Shown: positions 12,401 through 21,564, counted from the stretch's first letter. The stretch: DNA of 64,000 bases from Eutreptiella sp. 'Long Island Sound 2002' (GCA_964036045.1 OZ038388.1:5680058-5744057); one strand, 5' to 3'. Notes: generated from the sequence alone by a model not told the origin. Program-made: numbers and translations.

Positions 12401-13832
12401 GTTGTTGCGTGTGTGGTGGGCGCCGTGTTGGCGTTGGGGCGTGGGGTCCTGGGCCCTTGGTGATGCTCCACGCGCGTGCCTTGTTTGTGGGCAGCGGTGG
12501 CTGTGTGTGGGTGAAGTGCCCGTGTGGTGGTTTTGGCTCCCACCCTGGGTGTTGGGTGTTGGGCTGGTGTTGGTGCTCGCAGCTGGTGGTGTGCCCCCCC
12601 CCACCCCCTGCAAAGGCACCGATCGCATCATCCCCCGGGCCGAGCAGTGGTTGACACAGTCCCGGGAGTCTCTGAATGGGCAGTTTGCCGCACTGGAACA
12701 CCCTCGCTCGCTCACGCACTTCATCGCGAGCGCAGGGGCTGCCCAACCCATTGCAACAACGTGGGTGCATGCCCTGCTACTCTATGCCTGGCTGGCCTGT
12801 TCGGTGCCTCGATCAGTCCGCCCTGCAGCTCCTTCTAAAGTCTGTCAGTTACGTCCGAGGCTGAGCACCGAGATTGCTCAGAGCAACAGTGGGCACTGCC
12901 AGCACTGAGGTTCATGGATCCACACACCTAAAGCATGCGTGGAACGCCACTGCGTCCACCCCGGGATGCCCTGAATGTTGCTCATTCGCACATTGGGCAT
13001 CACCAAAACAAGACCAAAGCGATCAGATATAGTTGCCACCGACTCCAGCGCCTTCATGCCCGTCTGCTGGCGGTCCCAGCAATCCAAGTTAATCACGTAC
13101 CGCGGATTGGGTGGCAGAGGCTTGGGAGGCAGCGTAGGAAAGTCCAGCATGCCTGCAGAGGTAGAGAGGCACAACTCTAGATGGTTGCTATTACTTCCTA
13201 ATGGACTCTGGATTTTTGCTGTTATTTCCTGGTAGATCCTGGATGGTTGTTGTTTTGTCCTAATGGTGACTGACATCGATTCTTCGCCTTTTCAGGAGTG
13301 CCGAAGACGAGATGGCAGAGGAGCCGGTTGAGGGACCGTCCCAATATGTACCGGAGGGATCAGCATCCAGTGTGAGGTACGGCAGCTGAAACGAACCTTG
13401 ACCCCATCACATGAAAACTGTATGGAGCAACGCAGACTCCCCACTGGCCATGGAGGAATGGCCGTAGCTCAGTGGCAGAGCATGGAGGTCCTGCTGGCGG
13501 GGTGTGTGGCATGCCCGGGTGTGGGTAGTGGTAGGTTTGAAGCAGTAGGATGATGTACCTATGCACGGCAGGTTGTCCAAATACAGTGACGGATAAATTG
13601 GTGGAAAATACATCTCCTCCATTGGCTTTGTGAGCTGGGCCTGTGCTATGGACGGCCCCTTTGGAACTGGCTCCGTCGGCTTCTCGGGTTCATCTTCTGA
13701 GTACACGGTATGCAGATGGCGTGCAAGGCTGATGGGGTTGCCAAAGATGAGAATGAAGGCCAAGGTGAAAACCAGACAATACTCCGGCCGCAGTATTGGA
13801 GAGGGCTTCTTTTTGGATTCACCCTTCTTCAT
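346..13832 (-). CDS. Putative O-fucosyltransferase-like type II membrane glycosyltransferase (multi-exon gene)
   Basis: Predicted exons in transcript order: 13832-13559, 13152-12928, 9194-9030, 5597-5445, 4445-4177, 2251-1862 and 495 to about 346. Every junction is GT-AG, and the first six exons (1,476 nt) join to exactly 492 codons; phases are 1,1,1,1,0,0. The protein starts with a short basic segment (KKGESKKK), then one hydrophobic stretch at about residues 19-38, as in Golgi/ER type II transferases. Later come RYVINLDCW...LVLVMPN (about 109-145), LLPFDEYFDEDYSRG (about 175-189) and KYVALKIRSGDW (about 329-340), then a long hydrophobic-rich block in exon 6. The order recalls the protein O-fucosyltransferase fold: an N-terminal nucleotide-sugar loop, a PF-x-FD motif, then HxRxxD/RRGD. 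The usual His of the last motif reads Lys. The 3' end is not resolved. The exon chain is strong; the family call is moderate, because it rests on remembered motifs and not on a search. Confidence 0.68.
664..785 (+). repeat. Dispersed repeat G (G-run plus A/T-rich core), copy 1
   Basis: A 13-base G run (about 690-702) is followed by CACCCACCCACATCAG and then AAATTTTCCTCCGGC and AAAAAATGAAATTT. The same order recurs at about 2340-2430, 5103-5200 and 9560-9650. It lies past the last recognised exon-7 acceptor, inside intron 6. Confidence 0.5.
1694..1785 (+). repeat. GGCGGTT heptamer microsatellite
   Basis: About a dozen mostly perfect tandem copies of the 7-mer GGCGGTT lie inside intron 6, 75 bases downstream of the exon 6 donor. 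It produces long spurious reading frames on both strands. Confidence 0.9.
1862..2251 (-). CDS. Glycosyltransferase-like gene, exon 6
   Basis: The acceptor is TGTGCCCAG|GCC and the donor GTGCAG|GTGCGT (390 nt, phase 0 to 0, residues 363-492). It encodes YYLKQMGLPPDSPVLLASE, then ALDIGIVTIVQFFALLNAAV and VGLEDTMLQFV. In related enzymes this position holds the vfvATD strand and the final D-xx-i-l-xx-AdxFvG-xx-xSsFs helix-strand that contacts nucleotide sugar. The end (RKCNNWNPPGPNDRG) looks like a lumenal, Cys-containing segment. Confidence 0.7.
2252..4176 (-). other. Intron 5 of the glycosyltransferase-like gene
   Basis: The intron contains repeat G copy 2 (about 2300-2430, with two G runs). 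The rest (2500-4100) has reading frames on both strands, including a 242-codon plus-strand frame at 2855-3583, but no recognisable domain or plausible exon. Confidence 0.5.
4177..4445 (-). CDS. Glycosyltransferase-like gene, exon 5 (RSGD motif)
   Basis: The acceptor is GCATCCACAG|AG and the donor GCCGAG|GTCTGC (269 nt, phase 1 to 0, residues 273-362). It carries QKYVALKIRSGDW, comparable to the yvaiHxRrGD strand that binds GDP-fucose in POFUT/FUT8-type folds, but with Lys where His is usual. The exon ends CFDHFAE and joins directly to AVLYYLKQMGL in exon 6. Confidence 0.66.
5103..5200 (+). repeat. Dispersed repeat G, copy 3
   Basis: GGGGGG, then ACCACCCACCCACCC, then AAGTCTCCTCTGGGG and AAAAATGAAATTTTGAAT. 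It is the same arrangement as at 664-785 and 2340-2430, located in intron 4. Confidence 0.5.
5445..5597 (-). CDS. Glycosyltransferase-like gene, exon 4
   Basis: The acceptor is GTTTGCAG|GC and the donor AAGCAG|GTGTCC (153 nt, phase 1 to 1, residues 222-272). The peptide includes PEWFPSYGSAMTATQLICFN and ends GSGKKLPEA. Nothing diagnostic can be seen in it alone; it is supported by clean splice sites, an open frame and exact phase fit with exons 3 and 5. Confidence 0.6.
6075..6511. mobile_element. MITE-like element with C/G-run inverted termini (copy 1, decayed)
   Basis: The left end reads C(7) then TTGCGCAAGCACGGCC; the right end reads GGCCATGCTTGCGCAAGG followed by a G run, then TA. The ends are inverted repeats over about 22 bases. 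No ORF of note lies inside. A pair of degenerate internal repeats (6104-6152 and 6433-6483, each with CAGCGGxTCAAC and GTGCTTAG) suggests subterminal repeats. The left flank is GT instead of TA, so the target site is mutated or the copy is truncated. It lies in intron 3. Confidence 0.6.
6658..6675 (+). repeat. Long G homopolymer
   Basis: An 18-base G tract in intron 3. Comparable tracts occur near 4868-4882, 6941-6953, 7198-7211, 9855-9869, 15541-15553 and 49967-49979, plus C tracts at 9560-9580 and 18448-18464. Confidence 0.85.
7829..7880 (+). repeat. (TG)n-rich microsatellite
   Basis: TGTG blocks interrupted by CATG, intron 3. It accounts for the cysteine/valine-rich reading frames here. 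Confidence 0.85.
8396..8790. mobile_element. MITE-like element with C/G-run inverted termini (copy 2, clean)
   Basis: TA, then a run of about 11 C, then TTGTCTAAGCTACGCC at the left. At the right, GGCGTAGCTTAGACAA, a run of about 13 G, then TA. The termini are perfect inverted repeats apart from run length, flanked by TA on both sides as a target-site duplication would be. Inside are two 55-bp direct copies (8429-8483 and 8711-8765, one mismatch). There is no coding capacity, so it is non-autonomous. It is located in intron 3. Confidence 0.75.
8790..8960 (+). repeat. Dispersed repeat A, copy 1
   Basis: GGGCGTTTTCGCACA...GCGCCAATTATTA...CCCTGAAAACCACCC...AGGACCCTGGGACCC. About 170 bases, also found at 42851-43013 (same strand) and 23612-23776 (opposite strand). 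It abuts the clean MITE-like element and ends 70 bases from the exon 3 donor. Confidence 0.8.
9030..9194 (-). CDS. Glycosyltransferase-like gene, exon 3
   Basis: The acceptor is GCCGCTGCAG|AC and the donor CACAG|GTCCCA (165 nt, phase 1 to 1, residues 167-221). The peptide AYLLPFDEYFDEDYSRG, followed by MISYKEF, matches the P-F-x-x-x-FD plus v-I-s-x-x-e-F pattern seen after the first strand in fucosyltransferase-type enzymes. A dispersed repeat begins within 100 bases of its donor. Confidence 0.7.
9560..9650 (+). repeat. Dispersed repeat G, copy 4
   Basis: A roughly 20-base C run is followed within 40 bases by AGAAAAATTTTCCCCAGG and AAAAAAACTGAAATTT. It lacks the ACCCACCC box of the other copies. 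Intron 2. Confidence 0.4.
10500..12770 (-). mobile_element. LINE ORF1-like remnant with zinc-finger motifs, in intron 2
   Basis: Several long minus-strand frames rich in Arg, Gln, Ser, Pro and His overlap and shift frame through this stretch, as in a decaying nucleocapsid-type ORF1. At about 11954-11907 the frame reads C-x5-C-x4-C-x3-H (CRFGDTCKSARCPWYH), a CCCH zinc-finger pattern typical of RNA-binding ORF1 proteins. A second cluster, C-x5-C-x5-C (CVSERGCSSAANC), lies near 12718. No RT is attached. Host low-complexity sequence cannot be excluded, but the CCCH finger and the shared repeat B at its low-coordinate end argue for retroelement origin. Confidence 0.5.
10664..10880 (+). repeat. Dispersed repeat B, copy 1
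   Basis: A block of about 215 bases beginning CTGTGTGACATTCCGTC and ending TCAGCGGCGCCC. It is nearly identical to 51524-51738. It overlaps the low-coordinate (3') end of the ORF1-like remnant, so it may be part of the same element family. Confidence 0.85.
12928..13152 (-). CDS. Glycosyltransferase-like gene, exon 2
   Basis: The acceptor is CCTCTGCAG|GC and the donor TTAG|GTGTGT, phase 1 to phase 1 (225 nt, residues 92-166). It encodes RYVINLDCW followed by QQTGMKALESVATI and FGLVLVMPN. This resembles the first beta-strand and loop of O-fucosyltransferases, where a Gly/Asn/Gln-rich turn precedes a helix and an L-V-L-P strand. Confidence 0.68.
13440..13500 (+). other. tRNA-like A box in intron 1 (SINE relic?)
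   Basis: GCCGTAGCTCAGTGGCAGAG is a good internal Pol III A box, but no matching B box (GGTTCRANNCC) or tRNA fold follows. It is probably a relic of a tRNA-derived SINE inside the 406-bp first intron. Confidence 0.3.
13559..13832 (-). CDS. Glycosyltransferase-like gene, exon 1 (signal anchor)
   Basis: ATG at 13832-13830 opens 91 codons plus one base. The start was chosen because it gives a basic cytosolic tail followed by a 20-residue hydrophobic anchor and a Pro/Glu-rich stem (EDEPEKPTEPVPKGP), the layout of a type II enzyme. The donor is ATAG|GTACAT (phase 1, GT at 13558-13557). An AG acceptor ends only five bases before the ATG (CTTTTTCAGCTGCAG then GGCCC), so a 5'UTR intron or a trans-splice site probably lies just upstream. 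Confidence 0.7.
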
Positions 13833-13839
13833 GGGCCCT

Positions 13840-14950
13840 GCAGCTGAAAAAGGCGAAACGTGTTGGTGTAACAGAGGGCAAGGCTACAACAAAGGGTACA
13901 CATTCTTGATTAATTTGGCCACCAGCAAATGCAGGCTATGCACGCACCTCCAATCCCAAATCAAAATCCAATTCACCATCAGACTGTAGGTTATCTAAAG
14001 GCTACTGTGAAGCACTCGCTGTGATGTGTGATGTATTGCAACGTTTGGAAATGTTTGTTTTTCCATTTCAGCCAAAGCAATGGTTCCACCAATTGCACAC
14101 ACGTGTGTCCACATAGCGGTCATACTGGAGTAGCACAGGGCACATTGGCACTGTCATCAAGCCACCACAGGAGGATAAAGATTTCCTTGCCCTTAAATAC
14201 CAGCAAGATGACAAGATGGTGATGAGCTACTACAGGAGGGGGGAAATTTTCGTGCCAAGTCAAATTCGCGGTGGTAAATTTCGCTGTGGGAAATTTCGCC
14301 CCCTGGTTGAGTGTACCACCACCCGCCAGTACCACTAGTGTGCGAGAAATTCACGGAGAACCCTGAATTTGGCGTGGGAAATTTCGCAGTCAATTTGAAA
14401 CACGAAATTTCACACGCGAAATCAAAGTGCCACGAAACCCGCCCCCCCACCCTGCACACCTCAACCAGGTTCCGCCAGCAACAACCACACCAGATCGCTG
14501 GAGGATGAGCGCCCAGCCCACCAATACCCTGCTGCCTCTTGCCTTACAAACTTGGCGTTGTGCTGCACCCTGTTTGCAACTGCACCCCCCACTTGTGAGA
14601 GCAACACTAAAGGCCCAACATTTGAAGGAAACAACACCTGCTGTTGCTCTGACACGGGTGATGCTCATGCAGGTGGGGCCATGCGCAGGTCACAAAGCGC
14701 TCCACACATGCACGTCCTGGTATGCATATGCAGCAATGTCCGGCAGTACCATAACATGTGGCCAGGGCCACTGAATTGCTATGCTACACTCTCAACTGCT
14801 GTCGCTTATGTACATATGGGCCTTATTTTGTCAACCCCTAAAGGTTTGCATGGTACGAGACAGAAAGGGCGCACTACTGGCTCATTAACTTCAGCGCTAC
14901 CTCGCCTGTGGCTGACCCCAGTTGGTCAAGTAATTGCTGCGTCAGTGAGC
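13840..14950. other. Upstream region of the glycosyltransferase-like gene; no gene seen
   Basis: This is the likely 5' flank or leader intron of the gene starting at 13832. No coding domain is recognised. The sequence CGAAATTT/AAATTTCGC recurs several times on both strands between 14250 and 14430, a local cluster of short palindromic repeats. Box elements such as a TATA motif are not convincing. Confidence 0.4.
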
Positions 14951-15363
14951 GGAGGAGCAGAGTCAAGGTTCATAAGAGGATGGGAGAGAGGGGACATCAC
15001 TGTGATGCCCAGAGTCCAGTGTGCCAGAGGTGGCCTCCATGCTCGATGAATATGATTGGCAGCGTCTCCGCTTGGCTGGCTGGGCCATAGGCGACAGCCC
15101 CGGTAGTCTACAAGTTTCAAGATAATTTTTGGAATCTGATTCAATGTCGCTTGAAGACCAGGCTTGTGAGATTGTTGTAGTTGTAGTGGCCGAGTCTGCT
15201 GATTGCCTGTCTGAAGAGCTGAAGGATGATTGGGAGTGACTGTGTGGCAATGTGTGGCAGAGAGACACAACTGGACTGACTGTGAGTCATATGTTCATCA
15301 CTAGATACCTCATCCAAAAACAGTGCTTGGGGTTGAAGCTCTGGAGGAGTGGAGTCGTGGTCA

Positions 15364-16030
15364 TCACGGATTAAGCCTGCCCTTCCTGGGGTAAACAGAT
15401 TTCTGTGCGGTGCGTCCAGGGGGGTATGGTTGCTCAAGGCTCCATCTGGCCGACATGGGGGGGACGTCAGGGTTAATGCTGGTTTCACTTGACCTCCCTC
15501 CTCGGCGGTGTGGGGGTGCATACAGCGACTGCCACCGGCACGGGGGGGGGGGGGTGGGTCTGCATGACTTGCATGACTGGTGTAGTGGCGACATGAGTCG
15601 CCCCCTATTGGCTAACTCGTCTGCTGCATCATTTCCATGTAACCCAACGTGGCTGGGTATCTTGACCCACTGAAAGATCGTGAAAGATGACTGTATCGCT
15701 TCAAGGAGTTGCTGCCATAGGTCGACGTTGGAAACCGTTCCAGTGGCTGACACCCAGCCGTTGTCCCGCCACCTATAGGCGGCCCCTTGCAGCCTTGCAT
15801 AAGCATACTCAGAATCAATGGCCACAACGAGTTTCCTTTCGCTGAGCCAAACTGGTGAACGACCACCAAAACTGCACACAACTCAACCCTATTTATTGTT
15901 TGTTTCATGGTGGGGGGGAGAGAGGCACGGGTTTCCCATTCACCCAGTATGGTGGCCCCATGCCCTCCCACCCATCCGGTTTTCTTCTACCATTTAGCAC
16001 ACCCATCTGTGCATGCCACCGTGAATCCCT
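15364..16030 (-). pseudogene. RNase H domain of the decayed LINE, frameshifted
   Basis: The domain is split over at least three frames: VACTDGC (first catalytic Asp), INRVELCAVLVVVHQF (catalytic Glu), AIDSEYAYARLQGA (second Asp) and PSHVGLHGNDAADELANRG (His and last Asp). All four acidic positions are still recognisable, so inactivation came from indels and not from active-site loss. Confidence 0.8.
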
Positions 16031-16930
16031 GCTGCTCCAGCTGGTGGAGTGTTGTTCTAGCCTGGTAAGCTAGGTCTTGTTTGCGAGCTATTTTCCTGTG
16101 TTTGCGCTCTTTTTCAGGGGAGGACAACTCCGGGCGTGTAAGCACAATTTGGCGAGCAGGCAAAGAGCCCGTAGTTTGTAGTATCAACAATGCATTCCTG
16201 AATGCTAAGAAAGCATCTACTAGTAGCGAGAGCCCTGCCAGGCAATACCCTTCTGAACGAAGGTTACCCATGCCTTTATGAAGGCCTCAAAGATGGGGAC
16301 AGCACCATTTTGACATGTTGCACGTTGTAGGGACCAATGTGCTACCCTGGCAGTCCAGAGCATAATGCCCAGCGGGGTAGCAAGAGTCTACTGGGAGGGT
16401 GCGCACGCTATGGCGCGCGTTGCCCCGTGTGACTGGCGCCCAGCTCGGATCAAGTGCATCAAAGATGAGTGCATGGAACTGACATCCAGACAAAGCATGA
16501 TCTACCGTGTCTAGTTTATGACAAATCGGACAAAGCGGTTCATGAGTCCAACTCATGAGTCTCTCACCAACTTTTAGTTTACGTCGCTAACAAGGCCGCT
16601 TTCAGTGAACAGGCCAGGTAGCCCATGGTCCTATATGAGACGAGGTCCAGTTGCAGGTAGGGGATGGCATGTGTAGGTAAACAGACCCCAAATCGAACCG
16701 CCCACTGCTGAAAATGCTCCCCCACCAGCGCAGGGAAGGAGTCCAGATGGGACAAATACTTAGCCACCGCGAGACCTGCCTAGGCCCTCAACCAAGTTTC
16801 GGGTTGTGTAAGAGAAAACCCCCCCTCCTCAGGGGGTAGAGCTAACTGCGTCAGCGTGATTCCCCAGCTATCAAGTGCCAGTGCCGTTTTGTATAATGTC
16901 CGGAGAGAACGCTCAATGGTGGCGTCTGGA

Positions 16931-17497
16931 CTATTGGTACGCGCAGTTGGTAACAAACCACGGCAGGATCCAAACCTTTAGGAGTCGAATGCACTCCTGC
17001 AATGAAAAGGGAAAAGCCCCCAGAACCGACGCCCTTCTCTGTGCTTCCTCTAGTGCCCTGGAAAAGGCCTGAGCTGTGGTTACATTGCCGACTTGGATTC
17101 CCAGGTATTTCACTGAGTCTTTGAGTGCAATCCCTAGGTCCTCTAAGTGTCTGTGTGTTCTATCTGAGAAATGCCCTTTTAGGACAAGTCCACATTTTCC
17201 AATATTCAGTGTGGGTCCAGATACAACCTTGAAGTCTTCCATAGCAAGAAGCAGACGCTGCCTTCGCTTGCGGAATTTCCTACCTGTGAGCATGATACAG
17301 AGGTCATCAACATACAGGTACGGATCAGTTCTTGGCAGCTCTGACAGACGATGCAGTAGGAAGGAGACGCAAAAGGAAAATAACAAGGGGGAGAAAGGGT
17401 CCCCCTGCCCGATTCCTACTGTGGGAAAGAAAAGAACTTCACGGACCACCCCCAGCACGACACTGAACATGTACGGGGCAGTCAGAGTAGACTTCAA
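16931..17497 (-). pseudogene. Reverse transcriptase palm of the decayed LINE
   Basis: A 188-codon frame. It contains the motif B strand GIGQGDPFSPLL, motif C LYVDDLCIML and the following thumb-like GLVLKG and VKYLGIQVGN. Motif A (D-x4-F/Y) falls in a damaged stretch between 17500 and 17750. Confidence 0.85.
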
Positions 17498-18235
17498 TCA
17501 GCATCGCGGGCAGCTGAATATGTGTTAGTACTGCTCTGATAAAGTTGTGCGCCAATGTGGGGAATGCATTAGAGAAATCAAATCTCACTAGAGCCCCTTG
17601 CGAGTGTGTTTGGATACTATTGACTACGCTCCAGATATGCTGCTACATGGACGTTCCTTTGACACATCCCACTTGCCGTTTGTGGATAAGCTGCTGAAAG
17701 ATTTGTTCTACTTGAAGACAAACTATGGTCATTAACCATTTCTTTTTAGTGGTCTATAATGCGATGGGGCGTAACTTGGCAATCGTAGCTGGCCCTGCAC
17801 ACTTGGGGATACAATTGATAAGTACCAACGCCCACTCTGGCGGGAGTGACCCAGTGTTAAAACACCGGTGGGCAATATCCAGCATTAAGGGTTCATAAAA
17901 TTCAACGAATTGCTGAAAAATGGTCATGGACATACCATCTTCCCCCGGGGAAGAGTAAACGTTAAGCCGTTTGAATGCCTCGTGCACAAGGGCCGGGGAC
18001 AACAGGCGATATAACGCCCTTGACATGACAGCAAAATTGGCCGGGAGCCCCGGGGAATTTAAATATTTAAGAAAGTGCTCAAAGGAGGCTCCCCCGGGAT
18101 GTGTTACACCTCACATGTCGCTCAAACGCTCAAACACACGGATTTTTTTTTGGCACCGAAATACTTGGCACCATGCCAACCCTTGGTGACAGTCATTCTT
18201 CCAATTTTGCTGGCAACATTGTCAGCAACGGGTCC

Positions 18236-18385
18236 AATCATCCTCCGCCCATCGGGAGCGTTGCTTCCGACATCGGAAGCATTTTCCCCGACCGATCGGT
18301 GGGGGCACTGCACCCAACTGTGGTCAGCAATTTGCAACCATTCATCGGAAGCATTGTTTCCGACATCGGAAGCGTTTTTGGAGCC
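18236..18385. repeat. GCTTCCGA palindrome cluster, copy 1
   Basis: Contains GCTTCCGACATCGGAAGC near 18264 and a one-mismatch version near 18355. These are inverted octamers separated by two bases. Similar hairpins recur at 22786-22905. Function unknown. Confidence 0.6.
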
Positions 18386-18960
18386 CACTTTGGGTGCGCA
18401 CGCCCCGGTGTGAAGTGTGCACCATACCTAGGGACGATCATACAATGACCCCCCCCCCCCCCCCAAACCCCTTATATGTCAAAAAAACGCCAAATTCACC
18501 GCCCCTCCAAGCACCACCACTACCACCATCACCCATATATAAACTTCACTAATGTACAATGCTCCGCCACTCCTCAAAGAGAAGCTGCCCCGGCTACCAT
18601 GGCGAGCCGTGGCCAATCTCAGGGTCCCGATGCTGGACCTGACTCACGGAGTGCCGGGTTCCCCCCCTCCCCCTTGCCCCCCTTCCGCCACAGCCCGCTT
18701 CCCACCCCGCCTGGATAGTCCTTCCCACCCTGCATGCACAAACACGGACATACACAATAACACGAATGAGTTGTTTTTGTCTAACTCCATAAGGTCAAAG
18801 AGTACTCAAGACTGTGCTTGGGAAAGTGGGCGTGTCCAGCATATGATACAGTGGATCCCCGCAAAGCGGGGCACATGGCAAAGACCCAGAGTTCACATAC
18901 CAGAGGGCTCTCTGATGCGGTAGGCAAAACCGCCACGCCATATGGCAAGCCTATAATGCG
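18386..18960. other. Between two LINE remnants; no gene seen
   Basis: Holds a 17-base C tract (18448-18464) and CCA/CAC-rich simple sequence. No reading frame resembles a known domain. Confidence 0.4.
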
Positions 18961-19737
18961 TAAGATTTAAGGGGGTTGAGACATGCTGGATCACGTGTGT
19001 GCCATTCCCTACGGGTCCTCAAGAGTGACAAGCTTTCGTCGCTTTGTAGGGGCCATGTCCGGTGGCGGGCGTTGGCCCAAGATGCCGGGCCTTGTGCGGC
19101 AGTGGCGTTTAGGCAGAGGGGACTCCACCCGGTGGGCGGCGCGCTCAGATGCCCAAAACTGGCTCATCACCGAAAAGAGTTGAATCCTTCGGTTATGCCG
19201 GTGGTAGTGCTGGTCTGCGGAGGTGGTCCATCCTCTAGCACATCGCAAAAGGGAGTCCCAGTGCCGTGATTGCTGCACTAGATCATCTAGCACGTCACGG
19301 TATGAAACCATCAGTGAGGCCCTGAGAACGGCACGTTGATGCAAAAACCAAGGCTGGGCCAGATAATGCATTGCCGAAGCTACCTGCTGTGCCCCTGGGT
19401 CTGCGGCAGTGGGACAGAGGCATTGGTCGAGATATTTCACCGCCCATGACCTGGTGTGGTACACCTGCGGCCGGTCCCATGTGCGCACAGCTCTACGGTG
19501 GGACGTCTCTTGAGAGGCACGGCCATCCCGCCGCGGTGTTCTCTCCCGGGGCCCTGTATACCCTACTTGATTGCGGAGGACAAAGTCCGTGGGGTTCAGT
19601 CGTACAGCTCGTGGGCGCAGCTTTGTGTACCATGCCGGCACTGCTGTGGACGGCGTGGGCGGCACTTGTGGGTCACGGGGGGGCATGGTGAGTTGGCCGC
19701 GCAGTTGGCATACGCCATGTAGGGCGTGGTACTGGTG

Positions 19738-20814
19738 CTAGGCCACACGCTCCCTGAGGTCTACCCGCGGTGTTCGGGGGATGTGGTCCCCTAGGGACTG
19801 TGGTATGCGAAGGCAGGAAACATGGTGTAGGTGTGCCGCCGACGCCCTGTTCCACCATTCCGTTACCGTATCTTGCCATGGTCCCCAGGTGCTAAGCCAC
19901 ATGTTGCGAAATGCGACTTTCCAACGCATGCAGTGGATGAGGCGTTTGTGGACAGTGGTACCGTGATGGAGGGGACATATGGGACATTTGGGGGTGGTAT
20001 GGTCCCACGGCGCGCCCGTCCCATCCCATCGTACCTGGCCCCAGAGCCATTTAACCCAAAGCATACGTCGGTCCCCGCGCATCGGCAGCCAGGATACCCA
20101 GTGCGCACCGTCGAAAGTGACAACGCGCCTCCGCCGGAGGATCCATTTCCGCGCCGGAGTGGGGGCGGGCCCGCCGCACATTGCAATATCTTTGGGGCGC
20201 CGGGGGTAATCCGGCACGGGTAGGCGCGTGGCCATCTTGGCGAGCAGGTCTACTTCCCCATTGCGTCGAATTTGTTCGCGTTCTTGCGCGTTACGGGCCT
20301 CCGTCTCAAGGCGGCGGCTGGAGATCCACTCCGCGGCGACGCTTTTGTGTTGCACCTGGTCACATACTTTGTGGCGGATGTCAGTGTCAGAACATTCGTG
20401 CGTGGGTCGGCGGTGTGCGCATTCGGCCATGTTGTCGATGTATTGAGTGTCACCGTCAGATGCGATGGCTGCGCCAATGGCTGCTCCGTACATTTCAGCC
20501 CTGTACGACTGTTGTGGGCCCGCCACCCGGGCGAGGATGCGAAGAGGCCCTTTTGTTACTGCTGCGCCTGCCGCCTGGTATTCCGAGCCCGCAATCTCAA
20601 CTGTTTGAAGGCTGCCATCGGAGTATAGGGACGTTCCGGTTGGCGGTTGCTGGTTTGAGTAGCACGGTATGCCCGCGATGGTGACAGGGCGGTATCCCGC
20701 AGGCACCGTGCCCGCCGAGGGGTCTTCGTGGCACCGGTGTGGGGCAATGTAGTGGCGTGTGTGGAGGGTATCCCCCACCTGCTCTTTGCGGGCCTGACAG
20801 GAGGACGCCGTCAT
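19738..20814 (-). pseudogene. RNase H plus zinc-motif reading frame of the 19-21.6 kb element
   Basis: 358 codons, mostly open. RNase H residues visible: Asp in LYSDGS, Glu in YRAEMYGAA, Asp in TQYIDNMAE, Asp in NGEVDLLA. A Cys/His cluster follows (CPIC...H...H...C). The frame stops near 19738 and resumes in another frame at 19686. Confidence 0.8.
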
Positions 20815-20937
20815 CGGAGCTTTCGCTGTCGATGAGGTTGGGCACCCTGGCCGGGCGCGGCGGAAGTGCTATGTGAAGTGCGGTGCGAGCACCCAGCTGG
20901 GTGGCGATGTCGTCGACATAGGCCACTATGGTGCTCT

Positions 20938-21170
20938 GGTATGCCTCCTGGACATCGCAAAAGCTTACCCCAGCATGCCCCATGAGTGCCTCACCTACGG
21001 ACTCGAGCTGATTGAAACCCCGGCCCGCATCTACAACATGGTGGCCAGCATCTACGCGCACAGCACGGGGGTGTACGGAGACGTCCGTTTTCTGTTGCGC
21101 CGTGGCATCAAGGAGGGGTGCCCCCTGTCCCCAGCCCTTTTTGTTCTGGTGTATGAGGCCTTCCACTAGA
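20938..21170 (+). pseudogene. Inverted RT segment (motifs A and B)
   Basis: The plus strand here reads VCLLDIAKAYPSMPHECL (motif A, catalytic Asp followed by A-K-A-Y) and RRGIKEGCPLSPALFVLVY (motif B). Both flanks carry the rest of the same domain on the minus strand. The segment is therefore turned around within one RT and is not a separate plus-strand element. Confidence 0.85.
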
Positions 21171-21564
21171 CTCTCACTAGGGAATTTAGCGCTCCGTCCC
21201 TGTATGGGTGTAAAAGCATCGACATGCAGAGGGCTTGTTGTGATGTGGTATAGCCTCGCCTACATCCTGCTTGCGGGTCGGAGAGCGCCGCGTCGATGGG
21301 CCCTCGCAAGGTGTCCAATATGAGGTGGTCCATGCCTGCCGCCTTGTTCTTGGGTTGGCGTAGCGCTTTTGTGAAAGATTGCCAGGAGGGAGGATCGGGG
21401 CTTACTAGTCGTCCTGGTTTTAAGACTTGTGAAAGAAGAGCCTTGGCCTCTTCCGGTCTCCATGGTGGGTCCCCCGCAAAATGTGGAAGATGTTCGGCGG
21501 CCGAGGTCGTGTGAGGTTGTGGGGTAGTCGTGCGGAAGGGGGTGATCAACCACCACAACAACAC

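Larger units (their letters stand above)
14963..18026 (-). mobile_element. Decayed LINE (RT, zinc motif, RNase H), 5'-truncated
   Basis: Read on the minus strand from high to low coordinates. RT finger region at 18026-17754 (NVYSSPGEDGMSM...PKCAGPATIAKLRPIAL). RT palm at 17497-16931 with GQGDPFSPLL and the catalytic YVDD. A C-x2-C...H...C zinc-type motif (CPICHKLDTVDHALSGC) at about 16529-16479. RNase H starting VACTDGC near 16017 and continuing through NRVELCAV and GNDAADELA. A Ser-rich tail ends near 14963 with KRRR. The pieces lie in different frames separated by stops, so it is a pseudogene. No endonuclease or ORF1 is attached. Confidence 0.85.
19009..21564 (-). mobile_element. LINE-type RT/RNase H element with an inverted RT core
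   Basis: Minus-strand order: an RT finger region at 21564-21166 (RQPKNKAAGMDHLILDTL and CRRGYTTSQQAL). Then about 230 bases in opposite orientation carrying motifs A and B. Then motif C (VAYVDDIATQLGART, about 20928-20884) back on the minus strand. RNase H follows at about 20700-20200 (LYSDGS, YRAEMYGAA, NGEVDLLAK), then CPICPLHHGTTVHKRLIHC (about 19960), and a C-terminal part in another frame ending TKRRKLVTLEDP near 19009. The element differs from the other two in RNase H and zinc spacing. It cannot be active because of the inversion and at least one frameshift near 19700. Confidence 0.82.

Noticed and set aside
20873-21169. Independent plus-strand RT element
   Set aside because: Flanking minus-strand pieces supply exactly the missing RT motifs, so it is an inverted part of one element.
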